Made by a program: the position numbers and the translations under genes. From Bifidobacterium oedipodis (GTDB lineage: Bacteria > Actinomycetota > Actinomycetes > Actinomycetales > Bifidobacteriaceae), in assembly GCF_012932425.1 (NCBI RefSeq), contig NZ_JAAIII010000006.1, positions 166,336-230,335 on the forward strand: a stretch of 64,000 bases of DNA, read 5' to 3'. Under the pieces are notes generated by a model. It was not told the DNA's origin, made no database searches, and saw only the letters and a program-made list of their open reading frames with translations. Below, one piece after another: positions 16,399 to 24,823 of the stretch (position 1 is its first letter; the number at the start of each line of letters is the position of its first letter).

Positions 16399-19302
16399 AT
16401 GCTGGAAGTCAACATGATGGACGTCAAAACGGTGCTGCAGTCGGCAACACCGTACTTAGTGGCGATAGGCGTGGCATTGGTGCTGGCGCTTGTCATCACC
16501 TTTGCCGTGAACAAGAACACCGTCAAGCAGACGGCGGCGCGTAAGCTCGTACATTCCGAATCCTGGCTGGTGGCCTTGGTGGCTATTATCGTCGCCGTGG
16601 TCATGATGCTGTACGGCCCGTTCTCCACTCTGCTGACGAACGCTTCGCAGAAAACGTACGCGCTGTCGGACTCAACGATCGAGCAGGCGGAGGAACTCGC
16701 CACCGACGTGTACCGCGAATCCGTCACCCTGTTGGAGAACGAAGACGACAATCTGCCGATGAGCGACACCAAGGTCAACGTGTTCGGCTGGGCCTCCACC
16801 AATCCGGTTTATGGTGGCACCGGCTCCGGTTCACTCAATGGCACTTATGAGACCACCTCGCTGCTGGATGGCTTCGCTCAGGCTGGCCTGGAGACCAACA
16901 GCGAACTCAGCCAGCTGTACACCGATTATCGCTCCGACCGCCCTGAAGTCGGTATGAATACGCAGGATTGGACCCTGCCGGAAGTGCCTGCGAACCAGTA
17001 TTCCGACGAGATTATTGCCAACGCAAAGGAATTCTCCGATCAGGCCGTAATCGTCATCTCCCGCGTCGGTGGTGAAGGTGCCGATCTGCCGATGAATATG
17101 AAGGCCGACGGCATCACTTACACCAACAACTCCACCGAATACGAGGATTTCGAGGAAGGTGAGCACTTCCTTGAGCTCAGCCAGACCGAAGAGGACCTGA
17201 TCAAGCTGGTCACTGAGAACTTCGAAAATGTCACGCTGGTGTACAACGGTGCGAATGCCTTCGAACTTGACTTCGTCGAGGACTATCCGCAGATCAAGTC
17301 CGTGCTGTGGTGCCCGCCTGCAGGCCAGACCGGCTTCATCGCGCTGGGCGAGGCGCTCACAGGTGAGACGAACCCCTCCGGCAAGACCTCCGACACCTTC
17401 GCCGTGGACTTCACCCAGTCTCCGAGCTTCAACAACCTCGGCGACTTCGACTACGACAACATGAGCGAATTCACCGGCAACTCCGCCGATACCGGTCAGG
17501 ACACCACGCCGACCTTCGTGAACTACGTCGAAGGCATCTACGTGGGTTACAAGTACTATGAGACGGCCGCCGACGAAGGCTTCATCGACTATGAGGATCA
17601 GGTGCTTTACCCGTTCGGTTACGGCATGAGCTACACCACCTTCTCGCAGGAGATGGGTGAGGTGACCTACGGCTCCGACGGTACGATCAGCTTCGACGTG
17701 ACCGTCACCAACACCGGCGACACGGCCGGCAAGGACGTCGTCGAGGTCTACTACAACCCGCCCTACACCAACGGCGGCATCGAAAAGGCCACCGCCAACC
17801 TTGTCGAATTCGAGAAAACCGACGAGCTGGAGCCGGGCGAAAGCCAGACCGTGACCATCGAGTTCACCGATGAGGACATGGCCTCCTACGACTACGAGGA
17901 CGAGAAGGCCTATGTGCTGGAGGAGGGCGATTACGAAATCGCCATCAAGTCCGACTCGCACACCGTGATCGACGAGCAGACCGTCAACGTGCCCGAAACC
18001 ATCGTCTACGACGAAGACAACCCGCGCTCTACCGACGAGACCGCTGCCACCAACGCCTTCGACGATGCTCACGGCAACTACGAGACGCTGTCTCGCGCCG
18101 ACGGTTTCGCCAACTACGAGACCGCCACGGCCGCCCCGAGCGATTATTCGATGCCCGAGGAGGACAAGGCGAAGTTCACCAATATCCAGAACTACGATCC
18201 TGAATCGCATGACAACGACGATGACGAGATGCCGACCACCGGTGCCGACAACGGCGTTCGTCTGGCCGACCTGCGCGGCAAGGATTACGACGACGAACTG
18301 TGGGATGATCTGCTCGACCAGCTCACCTTCGACGAAATGGACAACCTCATCGCCAACGCCGGCTATGGCACCGCTGAAATCGAGTCCATCGGCAAGGTCA
18401 AGATGAACGACGTTGATGGCCCGGCCTCGCTCAACAGCAACTTCACCGGCTCCGGCTCCATCGGCTTCCCCGCCTCCGTGGCATTCGCCTGCACGTGGAA
18501 TGCCGATTTGGCTCACGAGTTCGGTCTGATGATCGGCCAGATGGCCCAGGAAATCGACTGTGATGGCTGGTATGCGCCGGCCATGAACATCCACCGCTCC
18601 ACCTTCTCCGGCCGTAACTACGAGTACTTCTCCGAAGACGGCTACCTGTCCGGTGTGATGGCTGCGCAGGAGATCGCCGGTGCCAAGGAGCAGGGTGTGT
18701 ACTCCTACATGAAGCACTTCGCGCTCAACGATCAGGAAACCAACCGTCACAGCATGCTGTGCACCTGGGCTGATGAGCAGACGATCCGCGAAATCTATCT
18801 GAAGTCCTTCGAAATGGCCGTCAAGGACGGTGGCGCACAGGCCGCAATGAGCTCCTACAACTACATCGGCACCACGTGGTCCGGCGCGAACTCCAGCCTG
18901 CTGCAGACCGTGCTGCGCGGCGAGTGGGGCTTCCAAGGCCATGTGCTCACCGACTTCTTCAACGGGCTCGGCTACATGTACGGCGACCAGGCCATCCGCA
19001 ATGGTAACGACGCGATGCTCGCACCGATGGAGTCCACCAACCACATCACCGATAAGTCCGCGACTTCGGTGAAGGCGATGCGCACCGCGGTGCACAACAT
19101 CCTCTACACCTCGGTAAGCGGATGGCGTTATGCAGACGGCGAGCCCAAGTCCGAAATGCCGCTGTGGAAGACCATCACCTGGGCGTCGGTCGGCGTGCTG
19201 GCGGTTGCCATCGTCGGACTGGAAGTGCTGACGGTGATGCGCTACCTGCGTCGTCGCAAGACGGTCGTCACCGTGACGCCGGCCGAGGGAGGCGATGCCT
19301 GA
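16399..19302 (+). CDS. Membrane-anchored GH3 glycoside hydrolase, permuted domain order (copy 3)
   Basis: A 967-residue close paralogue of the GH3 at 5280; long stretches are identical, such as KLVHSESWLVALV and DLPMNMKADGITYTNN. It has two N-terminal membrane segments around a basic loop (about 12-33 and 52-75), a C-domain beginning near SVTLLENEDD, a fibronectin-like domain (NTGDTAGKDVVEVY), a barrel domain with KHFALNDQET, and the presumed nucleophile Asp852 in VLTDFFNG. A last membrane segment precedes a basic RYLRRRK tail. Topology puts the enzyme outside the cell. Copies 1 and 3 appear to be a duplication with the ATPase, SDR and copy 2/ene-reductase genes between them. Confidence 0.9.
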   Translation: MLEVNMMDVKTVLQSATPYLVAIGVALVLALVITFAVNKNTVKQTAARKLVHSESWLVALVAIIVAVVMMLYGPFSTLLTNASQKTYALSDSTIEQAEELATDVYRESVTLLENEDDNLPMSDTKVNVFGWASTNPVYGGTGSGSLNGTYETTSLLDGFAQAGLETNSELSQLYTDYRSDRPEVGMNTQDWTLPEVPANQYSDEIIANAKEFSDQAVIVISRVGGEGADLPMNMKADGITYTNNSTEYEDFEEGEHFLELSQTEEDLIKLVTENFENVTLVYNGANAFELDFVEDYPQIKSVLWCPPAGQTGFIALGEALTGETNPSGKTSDTFAVDFTQSPSFNNLGDFDYDNMSEFTGNSADTGQDTTPTFVNYVEGIYVGYKYYETAADEGFIDYEDQVLYPFGYGMSYTTFSQEMGEVTYGSDGTISFDVTVTNTGDTAGKDVVEVYYNPPYTNGGIEKATANLVEFEKTDELEPGESQTVTIEFTDEDMASYDYEDEKAYVLEEGDYEIAIKSDSHTVIDEQTVNVPETIVYDEDNPRSTDETAATNAFDDAHGNYETLSRADGFANYETATAAPSDYSMPEEDKAKFTNIQNYDPESHDNDDDEMPTTGADNGVRLADLRGKDYDDELWDDLLDQLTFDEMDNLIANAGYGTAEIESIGKVKMNDVDGPASLNSNFTGSGSIGFPASVAFACTWNADLAHEFGLMIGQMAQEIDCDGWYAPAMNIHRSTFSGRNYEYFSEDGYLSGVMAAQEIAGAKEQGVYSYMKHFALNDQETNRHSMLCTWADEQTIREIYLKSFEMAVKDGGAQAAMSSYNYIGTTWSGANSSLLQTVLRGEWGFQGHVLTDFFNGLGYMYGDQAIRNGNDAMLAPMESTNHITDKSATSVKAMRTAVHNILYTSVSGWRYADGEPKSEMPLWKTITWASVGVLAVAIVGLEVLTVMRYLRRRKTVVTVTPAEGGDA

Positions 19303-19410
19303 TTCCATCGCAATCCGATTGGTAGGAAGTAACTATTGAATATTCAGGGTGAGGCGATCGGCAAGATTGCCCCGCCCTGTCGCCGTCATCCGCCGATATC
19401 AGGGCGCTGG

Positions 19411-20364
19411 CTAGTCCGGTATCGGCGGCGTCGGCATATCGGGGTGGCGTGTGCGGTACTCGTTGACCTGCGCGCAGATCAGTTCGGCGAAACGATGTAC
19501 TTCGGGCGGAGCGCTCGCCGCCCAAGCCATGCCGTGGGGTATACAGAAATCCCAATTGAGCAGCACAGGTGCCATCGCCGGGTAAATCTCATTCCAATAA
19601 TCCAGCCCTAGCATAGCCGTGCCCTGCAGCGAACATTGGTTGAATACGGCCAAATCGTTACGATACGGCACGAATTCGAGAATGATGTCGGGGTAACGCT
19701 CACGCAACCAGGCTTGAATCTCGCCGGAAACGGTGAAACGAGAATTCTGCGGGATGGCGAGCCGTTGCCCTGATAGTTCGGATATATGTGCGCTTGAGCG
19801 GCCGAACAGTGGATGTGACCGCGGCACCAGCAGACAACATGGCGTGCTGCTGAACTGTTGGAATCGATAGCGCCCGGCAAGGGCATGTTGGTCGAAATGA
19901 CCCATCACCATGTCGAAATCAACCCCCAGTCCTTCGGGGGCCGTTCCGTTGATGTTATCGCCATCGCGGAAAGGAATGATCTGCAACACATATCGATTGT
20001 GCATCTCGGACTGCGGATGTTCGGCTAGATAACTGCTCCAAATGTGGGGGAGCTTGTCACAGCGGCTGAACAGGGAATCGCCGATACGTAAAGTGAAGGT
20101 GCGTGTGGCCGCATGACGTGTGCGTTCGCACAGCTCCCGGTCGAGGTCGACCAACTGTTGTGCGCCTTGCCGGTAGATTTCGCCGGCCTCGGTAAGTATT
20201 ACGCCGCTTGGGCTGCGATTAAAAAGTTTGACGCTGAGATGGCGTTCCAGCCGGTTGATTTGGTTCATCACCGCGGTCGATGTGACATAGAGCTGTTCCG
20301 CGGCCTTGGTGAAGCTGCCGCATTGCGCGACTTGAAGGAACACGTTGACGGCTTGGTCGAGCAT
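19411..20364 (-). CDS. LysR-family transcriptional regulator
   Basis: A 317-residue regulator. The start at 20364 (MLDQAVNVFLQVAQCGSFTK) follows AAAGGAGA; the frame extends 27 bases upstream without a ribosome site. The winged HTH occupies about 1-65 (FTKAAEQLYVTSTAVMNQINRLE is the recognition region). The remainder is a periplasmic-binding-protein-like effector domain. It is divergent from the orphan LytTR regulator and follows GH3 copy 3 tail to tail. Its inducer is unknown; the SDR, GH3 or ene-reductase genes nearby are plausible targets. Confidence 0.87.
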   Translation of the reverse strand: MLDQAVNVFLQVAQCGSFTKAAEQLYVTSTAVMNQINRLERHLSVKLFNRSPSGVILTEAGEIYRQGAQQLVDLDRELCERTRHAATRTFTLRIGDSLFSRCDKLPHIWSSYLAEHPQSEMHNRYVLQIIPFRDGDNINGTAPEGLGVDFDMVMGHFDQHALAGRYRFQQFSSTPCCLLVPRSHPLFGRSSAHISELSGQRLAIPQNSRFTVSGEIQAWLRERYPDIILEFVPYRNDLAVFNQCSLQGTAMLGLDYWNEIYPAMAPVLLNWDFCIPHGMAWAASAPPEVHRFAELICAQVNEYRTRHPDMPTPPIPD

Positions 20365-20584
20365 AAGTCTCCTTTCGTGGGTGCTGTGCAACGGCTGGTA
20401 GGCGGCATGTTGGGGTATGGACGAGACTTGGCAGCGATGCCGAAAGTCTTGTGCGGGTATGGTACATCCGTAAGTGTCAAGTTTACCTTGATACAGGCTT
20501 GGAGAAGTCCGCTATTCCATATCCCATGATTTCTCGATAGAACGGAACTGTAGGCGTAATCGCGAAAAGTCATGGAGGACTGAC

Positions 20585-21304
20585 ATGACCACAGTAGAGA
20601 AGCTTTCAGTGGCTGTTGTCGACGACGAGCAGTCGATTCGTGCCAGTCTGGTCGAATTGCTGCATCGCTACGAGCAGGAACATCCGGCGGTATTCACTAT
20701 TTGTGAATACTCAAGTGGCGAAGAGCTGTTGCGTGGCTATCGTTGCGAATTCGATCTGGTGCTGATGGACGTGATGATGGGAGGCGCGGATGGATTCGAC
20801 ATCGCCCACGGGCTGCGCCAATACGATCGTCAGACAAGTCTGGTGTTCGTCACCAGCATCTCGCAGATGGCGATCCGTGGCTACGAGGTGGGCGCGCAAA
20901 GCTACCTGCTCAAGCCGGTCTCGTATTTCGCGCTCGAACATGAGCTCGATCGTTGCGTGGCCGCCAAACGACGCAGCCAAACCGATATGCTCACCATGAG
21001 CGTCGCCGGCGGTGTGGCGCGTGTGCCGCTCGGCGACATCCAATATCTCGAAAGCGGCAAAGGTCACAAGGTGATCGTGCATGCCTTCGATGCCACCTAC
21101 GAATTCGTCGGCACACTCAAAAGCTTCAAAGAACAGTTGGAGGATCGCGGTTTCGCATCATGCAACGCCTGCTATCTGGTCAATATGCGTCACGTGACTA
21201 GCGTGCAGCGCGACAACTGCGACGTGCGCGGCGGCGTCAGTCTTGGCATCTCCCGCCGCTGCAAAACCCCGTTCATTCAAGCCCTCGCCGACTTCGTGGC
21301 GTAG
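20585..21304 (+). CDS. Orphan LytTR-family response regulator
   Basis: A 239-residue paralogue of the regulator at 4248. The receiver has VVDDEQSIR, phospho-acceptor Asp62 in LVLMDVMM, and LLKPV. The LytTR domain (about 140-238) has FASCNACYLVNMRHV and an Arg/Lys-rich end. GGAGG precedes the ATG. No histidine kinase lies next to it, so it may be phosphorylated by the kinase at 2914 or by a distant one. It sits directly upstream of the GH3 at 21504, with a candidate LytTR site between them. Confidence 0.9.
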   Translation: MTTVEKLSVAVVDDEQSIRASLVELLHRYEQEHPAVFTICEYSSGEELLRGYRCEFDLVLMDVMMGGADGFDIAHGLRQYDRQTSLVFVTSISQMAIRGYEVGAQSYLLKPVSYFALEHELDRCVAAKRRSQTDMLTMSVAGGVARVPLGDIQYLESGKGHKVIVHAFDATYEFVGTLKSFKEQLEDRGFASCNACYLVNMRHVTSVQRDNCDVRGGVSLGISRRCKTPFIQALADFVA

Positions 21305-21344
21305 ATGTATTCCGCGGGATCCGATGTGCCGCGTAACGCAGAAG

Positions 21345-21381
21345 CCGACCGATTGTGCGGTGAAAACGACAGGTTGTGAAA
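21345..21381 (+). promoter_or_regulatory. Candidate LytTR binding site upstream of soluble GH3
   Basis: CGACCGATTGTG (21345) is repeated as CGACAGGTTGTG (21366), 21 bp apart. The second copy shares its first ten bases, CGACAGGTTG, with the half-site at 5124 upstream of GH3 copy 1. An imperfect inverted repeat (tgattcaatcaaac) at about 21409 also resembles tgtttgaatcaaac at 5165. Confidence 0.55.
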
Positions 21382-21503
21382 ACCCGCGTTATGACACTCG
21401 AAAGTCTGATTCAATCAAACTAGCGATGAATCGGTGAGACCTGTGCGCCGCAGCACATCATGCTTCCGGTTCGTTGGTAAGTCCTCGAGTGCAAGGGAGA
21501 ACC

Positions 21504-23930
21504 ATGGAGATCGAAAACCTGTCGGTGCTGGAAAAGGCGTCGCTGCTGTCCGGCGCTTCCGAATGGGATTCGCGCGGCATCGAACGTGCCGACATCCCCA
21601 GCTTTGTGATGAGCGACGGCCCCCACGGCGTGCGTCGTCAGCTCGGCGCAGGCGACCATCTGGGCCTCGGCCAGTCCAAGCCCGCCACCTGCTTCCCGAC
21701 CGCCGCCACCGTGGCCAATTCCTGGGATCCCGAACTCGCCGAAGACATGGGCGAGGCACTGGGCCGCGAAGCGCACGACCTCGACGTGAACGTGCTGCTC
21801 GGACCTGGTATGAATATCAAGCGCAACCCGTGGTGCGGCCGTAACTTCGAATACTATTCCGAAGATCCTCAGGTCGCCGGCCGTATGGCCTCCGGCCTGG
21901 TTAAAGGCATCCAGTCCAACGGCATCGCCGCCTGCCCCAAGCATTTCGCGGTGAACAGCCAGGAGCTGCGCCGCCAGGCCTCGAACTCCGTGATCGACGA
22001 GCGCACCATGCGCGAGCTGTATCTCACCGCCTTCGAAATCGCCGTGCGCGACGCCAAGCCGTGGACCATCATGACCTCCTACAACGAGATCAACGGCGTG
22101 TATGCGCACGAGAACGCGCACCTGCTCATCGACATTCTGCGCAAGGAATGGGGCTTCGACGGCATGGTCGTCTCCGATTGGGGCGGCTCCAACTCCGCCG
22201 TTGCCGCGGTCAAGGCCGGCGGCACCCTGGAGATGCCCAGCCCCGGCTTCACCTCCGTGCGCGAACTCGTCGGTGCTGTGAACGCTGGCACCCTCGCCGA
22301 AGCCGACCTCAACGCCCGCGCGGCCGAAGTCGCCAAAATCGCCCGACTCACCAAAACCACCGGCGTAGGCCGCGATGATCTGCTCACCGACGCCATCATC
22401 GCCGAACATCACGAGGTCGCCCGCCGCGTGGCCGAGAACGCCTCCGTGCTGCTCAAGAACGAGAACGCGGTGCTTCCGTTCAGGAACGGCACCCGTGTGG
22501 CCGTCGTCGGAGACATGGCCAAAACCCCGCGCTTCCAAGGCTCCGGTTCCTCCAAGGTGAACGCCACCCGCGAAGAGAACATCCTCGACGAGCTCACCGC
22601 CATCGACGGCGTCTCCGTAGTCGGCTTCGCGCAGGGCTACGAGCGCCAGGGCGGCGAGAACCGCGCGCTGATCAACGATGCGCTCGCGCTCGCAGCCCGT
22701 GAAGATACGGATGCTATTCTCGCCGTGATCGGCCTCGACGAACGCAGCGAATCCGAAGGCCTCGACCGTTCCACCATGGCCATTCCGCACGTGCAGCTTG
22801 ATATGGTCAAGGCGCTTAAGGATGCCGGCAAGCCGATCGTCGTCGTGCTGGTCGCCGGCTCCCCGGTCGAAACCGACTGGGTTGCCGATGTGGACGCCGT
22901 GCTCTATATCGGCCTGTCCGGCCAGGCCGGCGCATCTGCCGCCGCCCGCGCCCTGACCGGCCAAGTCAATCCTTCCGGCCATCTGGCCGAAACCTGGCCG
23001 ATCCGCTACGAGGACTGCCCCTCCGCCGGCTGGTATCCGGCCATCGGCCGCGACGCCATCTACCGTGAAGGCCCGTTCGTCGGCTACCGTTACTACGAAA
23101 CCGCCGGTGTACCCGTGCGCTTCCCGTTCGGCTACGGTCTGAGCTATGCCACGTTCTCCTATGCCAATATCAAGGCCGACAAGCAGGGCGTAAGCTTCAC
23201 CATTACCAATGACTCCGACGTGCCGGGTGCCACCGTCGCCCAGCTGTATGTTCGCGGTCCTCAGGGCGGCGTGCTGCGCCCCGACCACGAACTCAAGGGA
23301 TTTGCCAAGGTTCAGCTCGATGCTCACGAAACCAAGTCCGTCCGCATCGATTTCGATCGATACACTTTCCGCCATTTCGAGGTATCGAGCAATTCCTGGC
23401 AGACCGAGTCCGGCGAGTGGACGCTGATGGTCGGCACCGATGCGCACAGCATGGTGCTGTCCACCACGTTCACCGTCGTTGGCACGGTGGAGCCGAAGCC
23501 GGCTGATCCGGCACTTGGCGCCTACCTGACCGGCAAGGTCAAGGAGGCGACCGACGCTGAAATGGTGGCACTGTTCGGCCATAACGTCATCGCGCCCGGC
23601 AAACCGACAACCTTCGGTGTCAATGATCCGATCTCTTCGTGGGCGGATTCCAAGGGCTTTGTGGCACGCACCGTCGCCAAAACGCTGCAAAACCAGGAGC
23701 GCAAGACGCGTGAGAAGACCGGCCAGCCAGACCTGAACTCCCTGTTCGTGCTCAACATGCCGCCGCGCGCCATGAGCAAGATGACCCAGGGCATGGTTGA
23801 CGCGGCCATGGTCGACGGCATCGTCAAAATCGCCAACGGCCACACCTTCCGCGGACTTGGCACGGTGATCTCCGGATTCTTCCGCAACCAGTCTGCCAAC
23901 AAGAAAACCGCGAAGGAACTGGAGTCCTGA
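21504..23930 (+). CDS. Soluble GH3 beta-glycosidase, normal domain order
   Basis: An 808-residue GH3 enzyme without signal peptide or membrane segment, so cytoplasmic. The start at 21504 follows AAGGGAG. The barrel domain comes first, with KHFAVNSQELRRQ and nucleophile Asp225 in VVSDWGGSN. Then follow the alpha/beta C-domain from about 300 (VLLKNENAVLPF; acid/base candidates in AVIGLDERSESEG) and a fibronectin-like domain at about 560-650. A C-terminal extension of about 150 residues contains a helical region (DAEMVALFGHNVIAPGKPT). It probably cleaves beta-glucosides or xylosides taken up by the cell. It is followed by the GtrA gene after a 155-bp gap. Confidence 0.9.
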   Translation: MEIENLSVLEKASLLSGASEWDSRGIERADIPSFVMSDGPHGVRRQLGAGDHLGLGQSKPATCFPTAATVANSWDPELAEDMGEALGREAHDLDVNVLLGPGMNIKRNPWCGRNFEYYSEDPQVAGRMASGLVKGIQSNGIAACPKHFAVNSQELRRQASNSVIDERTMRELYLTAFEIAVRDAKPWTIMTSYNEINGVYAHENAHLLIDILRKEWGFDGMVVSDWGGSNSAVAAVKAGGTLEMPSPGFTSVRELVGAVNAGTLAEADLNARAAEVAKIARLTKTTGVGRDDLLTDAIIAEHHEVARRVAENASVLLKNENAVLPFRNGTRVAVVGDMAKTPRFQGSGSSKVNATREENILDELTAIDGVSVVGFAQGYERQGGENRALINDALALAAREDTDAILAVIGLDERSESEGLDRSTMAIPHVQLDMVKALKDAGKPIVVVLVAGSPVETDWVADVDAVLYIGLSGQAGASAAARALTGQVNPSGHLAETWPIRYEDCPSAGWYPAIGRDAIYREGPFVGYRYYETAGVPVRFPFGYGLSYATFSYANIKADKQGVSFTITNDSDVPGATVAQLYVRGPQGGVLRPDHELKGFAKVQLDAHETKSVRIDFDRYTFRHFEVSSNSWQTESGEWTLMVGTDAHSMVLSTTFTVVGTVEPKPADPALGAYLTGKVKEATDAEMVALFGHNVIAPGKPTTFGVNDPISSWADSKGFVARTVAKTLQNQERKTREKTGQPDLNSLFVLNMPPRAMSKMTQGMVDAAMVDGIVKIANGHTFRGLGTVISGFFRNQSANKKTAKELES

Positions 23931-23997
23931 GTTCAGAGTCCTGAATCCTTAACAGTCAGGAATCCTGCGAACAATCCGCATCCCACTTATAGCAACG

Positions 23998-24040
23998 CAT
24001 GCGTCGGCCATCGGCTGAGCTGCCGAAAGGCCGACGCATG
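23998..24040 (+). promoter_or_regulatory. Hairpin in the leader of the GtrA gene
   Basis: Perfect 12-bp inverted repeat: catgcgtcggcc (23998-24009) pairs with ggccgacgcatg (24029-24040). There is no T-run after it, so it looks like an attenuator or RNA-stability hairpin between the GH3 and GtrA genes rather than a full terminator. Confidence 0.5.
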
Positions 24041-24085
24041 AACAGAGACAACGAGACCAACTTCAAGCACGCTAAGGAGCGCATC

Positions 24086-24640
24086 ATGACCAACACCAAC
24101 GCCGAAACCCAGCAGCTCGGCCCGATCCGCCAATGGATCAAGGACCACCCGACCATCTGGGAATTCATTGTGTTCAACGTCCTGTCGAACATTTCCACAA
24201 TCGCTCGTTTCGTGGTCACGTGGATTGGCACCGCGGTGTTCGTCGCAGGGCTTGGCTTGACCGCGCCGTTCCATTTCCTCATCTTCAACTACCCCGAGTC
24301 CGGCAACGGTCTGGGCGGCTTCCTGACCTTCCTCTTCGCCGAGGTGATCGCGCAGGTTGTGAACTTCTTCGTGCAGATGAAGTGGGTGTTCAAGTCCGAC
24401 TCCAGCTTCAAGGACGCCGCATGGAAGTACGCGATTCTCGCCGTTGTCATCGTGGTCGTCAACCTTGTGCTGCCGGGCTACGTTACCTCGCTGTGCCAGG
24501 GCTGGGGTCTGAACGCCGGTCTCGCCGGCACCATCGCCTCCGTGGTGAACACGGTGCTTGCGGTTGTCGTGAGCTACCCGCTGCTCAAGTTCTGGATCAT
24601 GCCCAAGAACAAGGACGCCAAAGCCTCTGACGCCGAATAA
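24086..24640 (+). CDS. GtrA-like family membrane protein
   Basis: A 184-residue protein with four predicted membrane segments (about 30-50, 62-85, 110-130 and 140-165). The start at 24086 follows AAGGAG; an in-frame ATG at 24038 lies inside the leader hairpin and is less likely. The pattern FNVLSNISTIARFVVTWIG followed by helical pairs fits the GtrA family, thought to move lipid-linked sugars across the membrane for surface glycosylation. Its link to the GH3 genes suggests turnover or building of a surface glycan, but this is inference. Confidence 0.72.
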   Translation: MTNTNAETQQLGPIRQWIKDHPTIWEFIVFNVLSNISTIARFVVTWIGTAVFVAGLGLTAPFHFLIFNYPESGNGLGGFLTFLFAEVIAQVVNFFVQMKWVFKSDSSFKDAAWKYAILAVVIVVVNLVLPGYVTSLCQGWGLNAGLAGTIASVVNTVLAVVVSYPLLKFWIMPKNKDAKASDAE

Positions 24641-24702
24641 TCCTTGCGGCTGCGACCGCCCAGTCGCAGCCCATCCCATTCTTCTTCCTCTACTCCTTCC
24701 CT

Positions 24703-24810
24703 GACGATGCCGCCGTGCAGCCAAAGCTTCACGGCGGCATCGTGTATATCTGGGGGTCTACGCACAGCGGCATCGTGTTATACTGAATATCTCCACACGG
24801 CGGCATCGTG
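24703..24810. repeat. 15-bp element: three direct copies at 33-bp spacing plus one inverted copy
   Basis: CACGGCGGCATCGTG occurs at 24730 and 24796, with a one-base variant (CACAGCGGCATCGTG) at 24763; all are exactly 33 bp apart. An inverted copy with one mismatch lies at 24703-24717 and forms a hairpin with the first direct copy, which may end the GtrA transcript. The last copy ends 13 bp before the ATPase start codon at 24824. Confidence 0.85.
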
Positions 24811-24823
24811 ATAAGGGGTTGAC

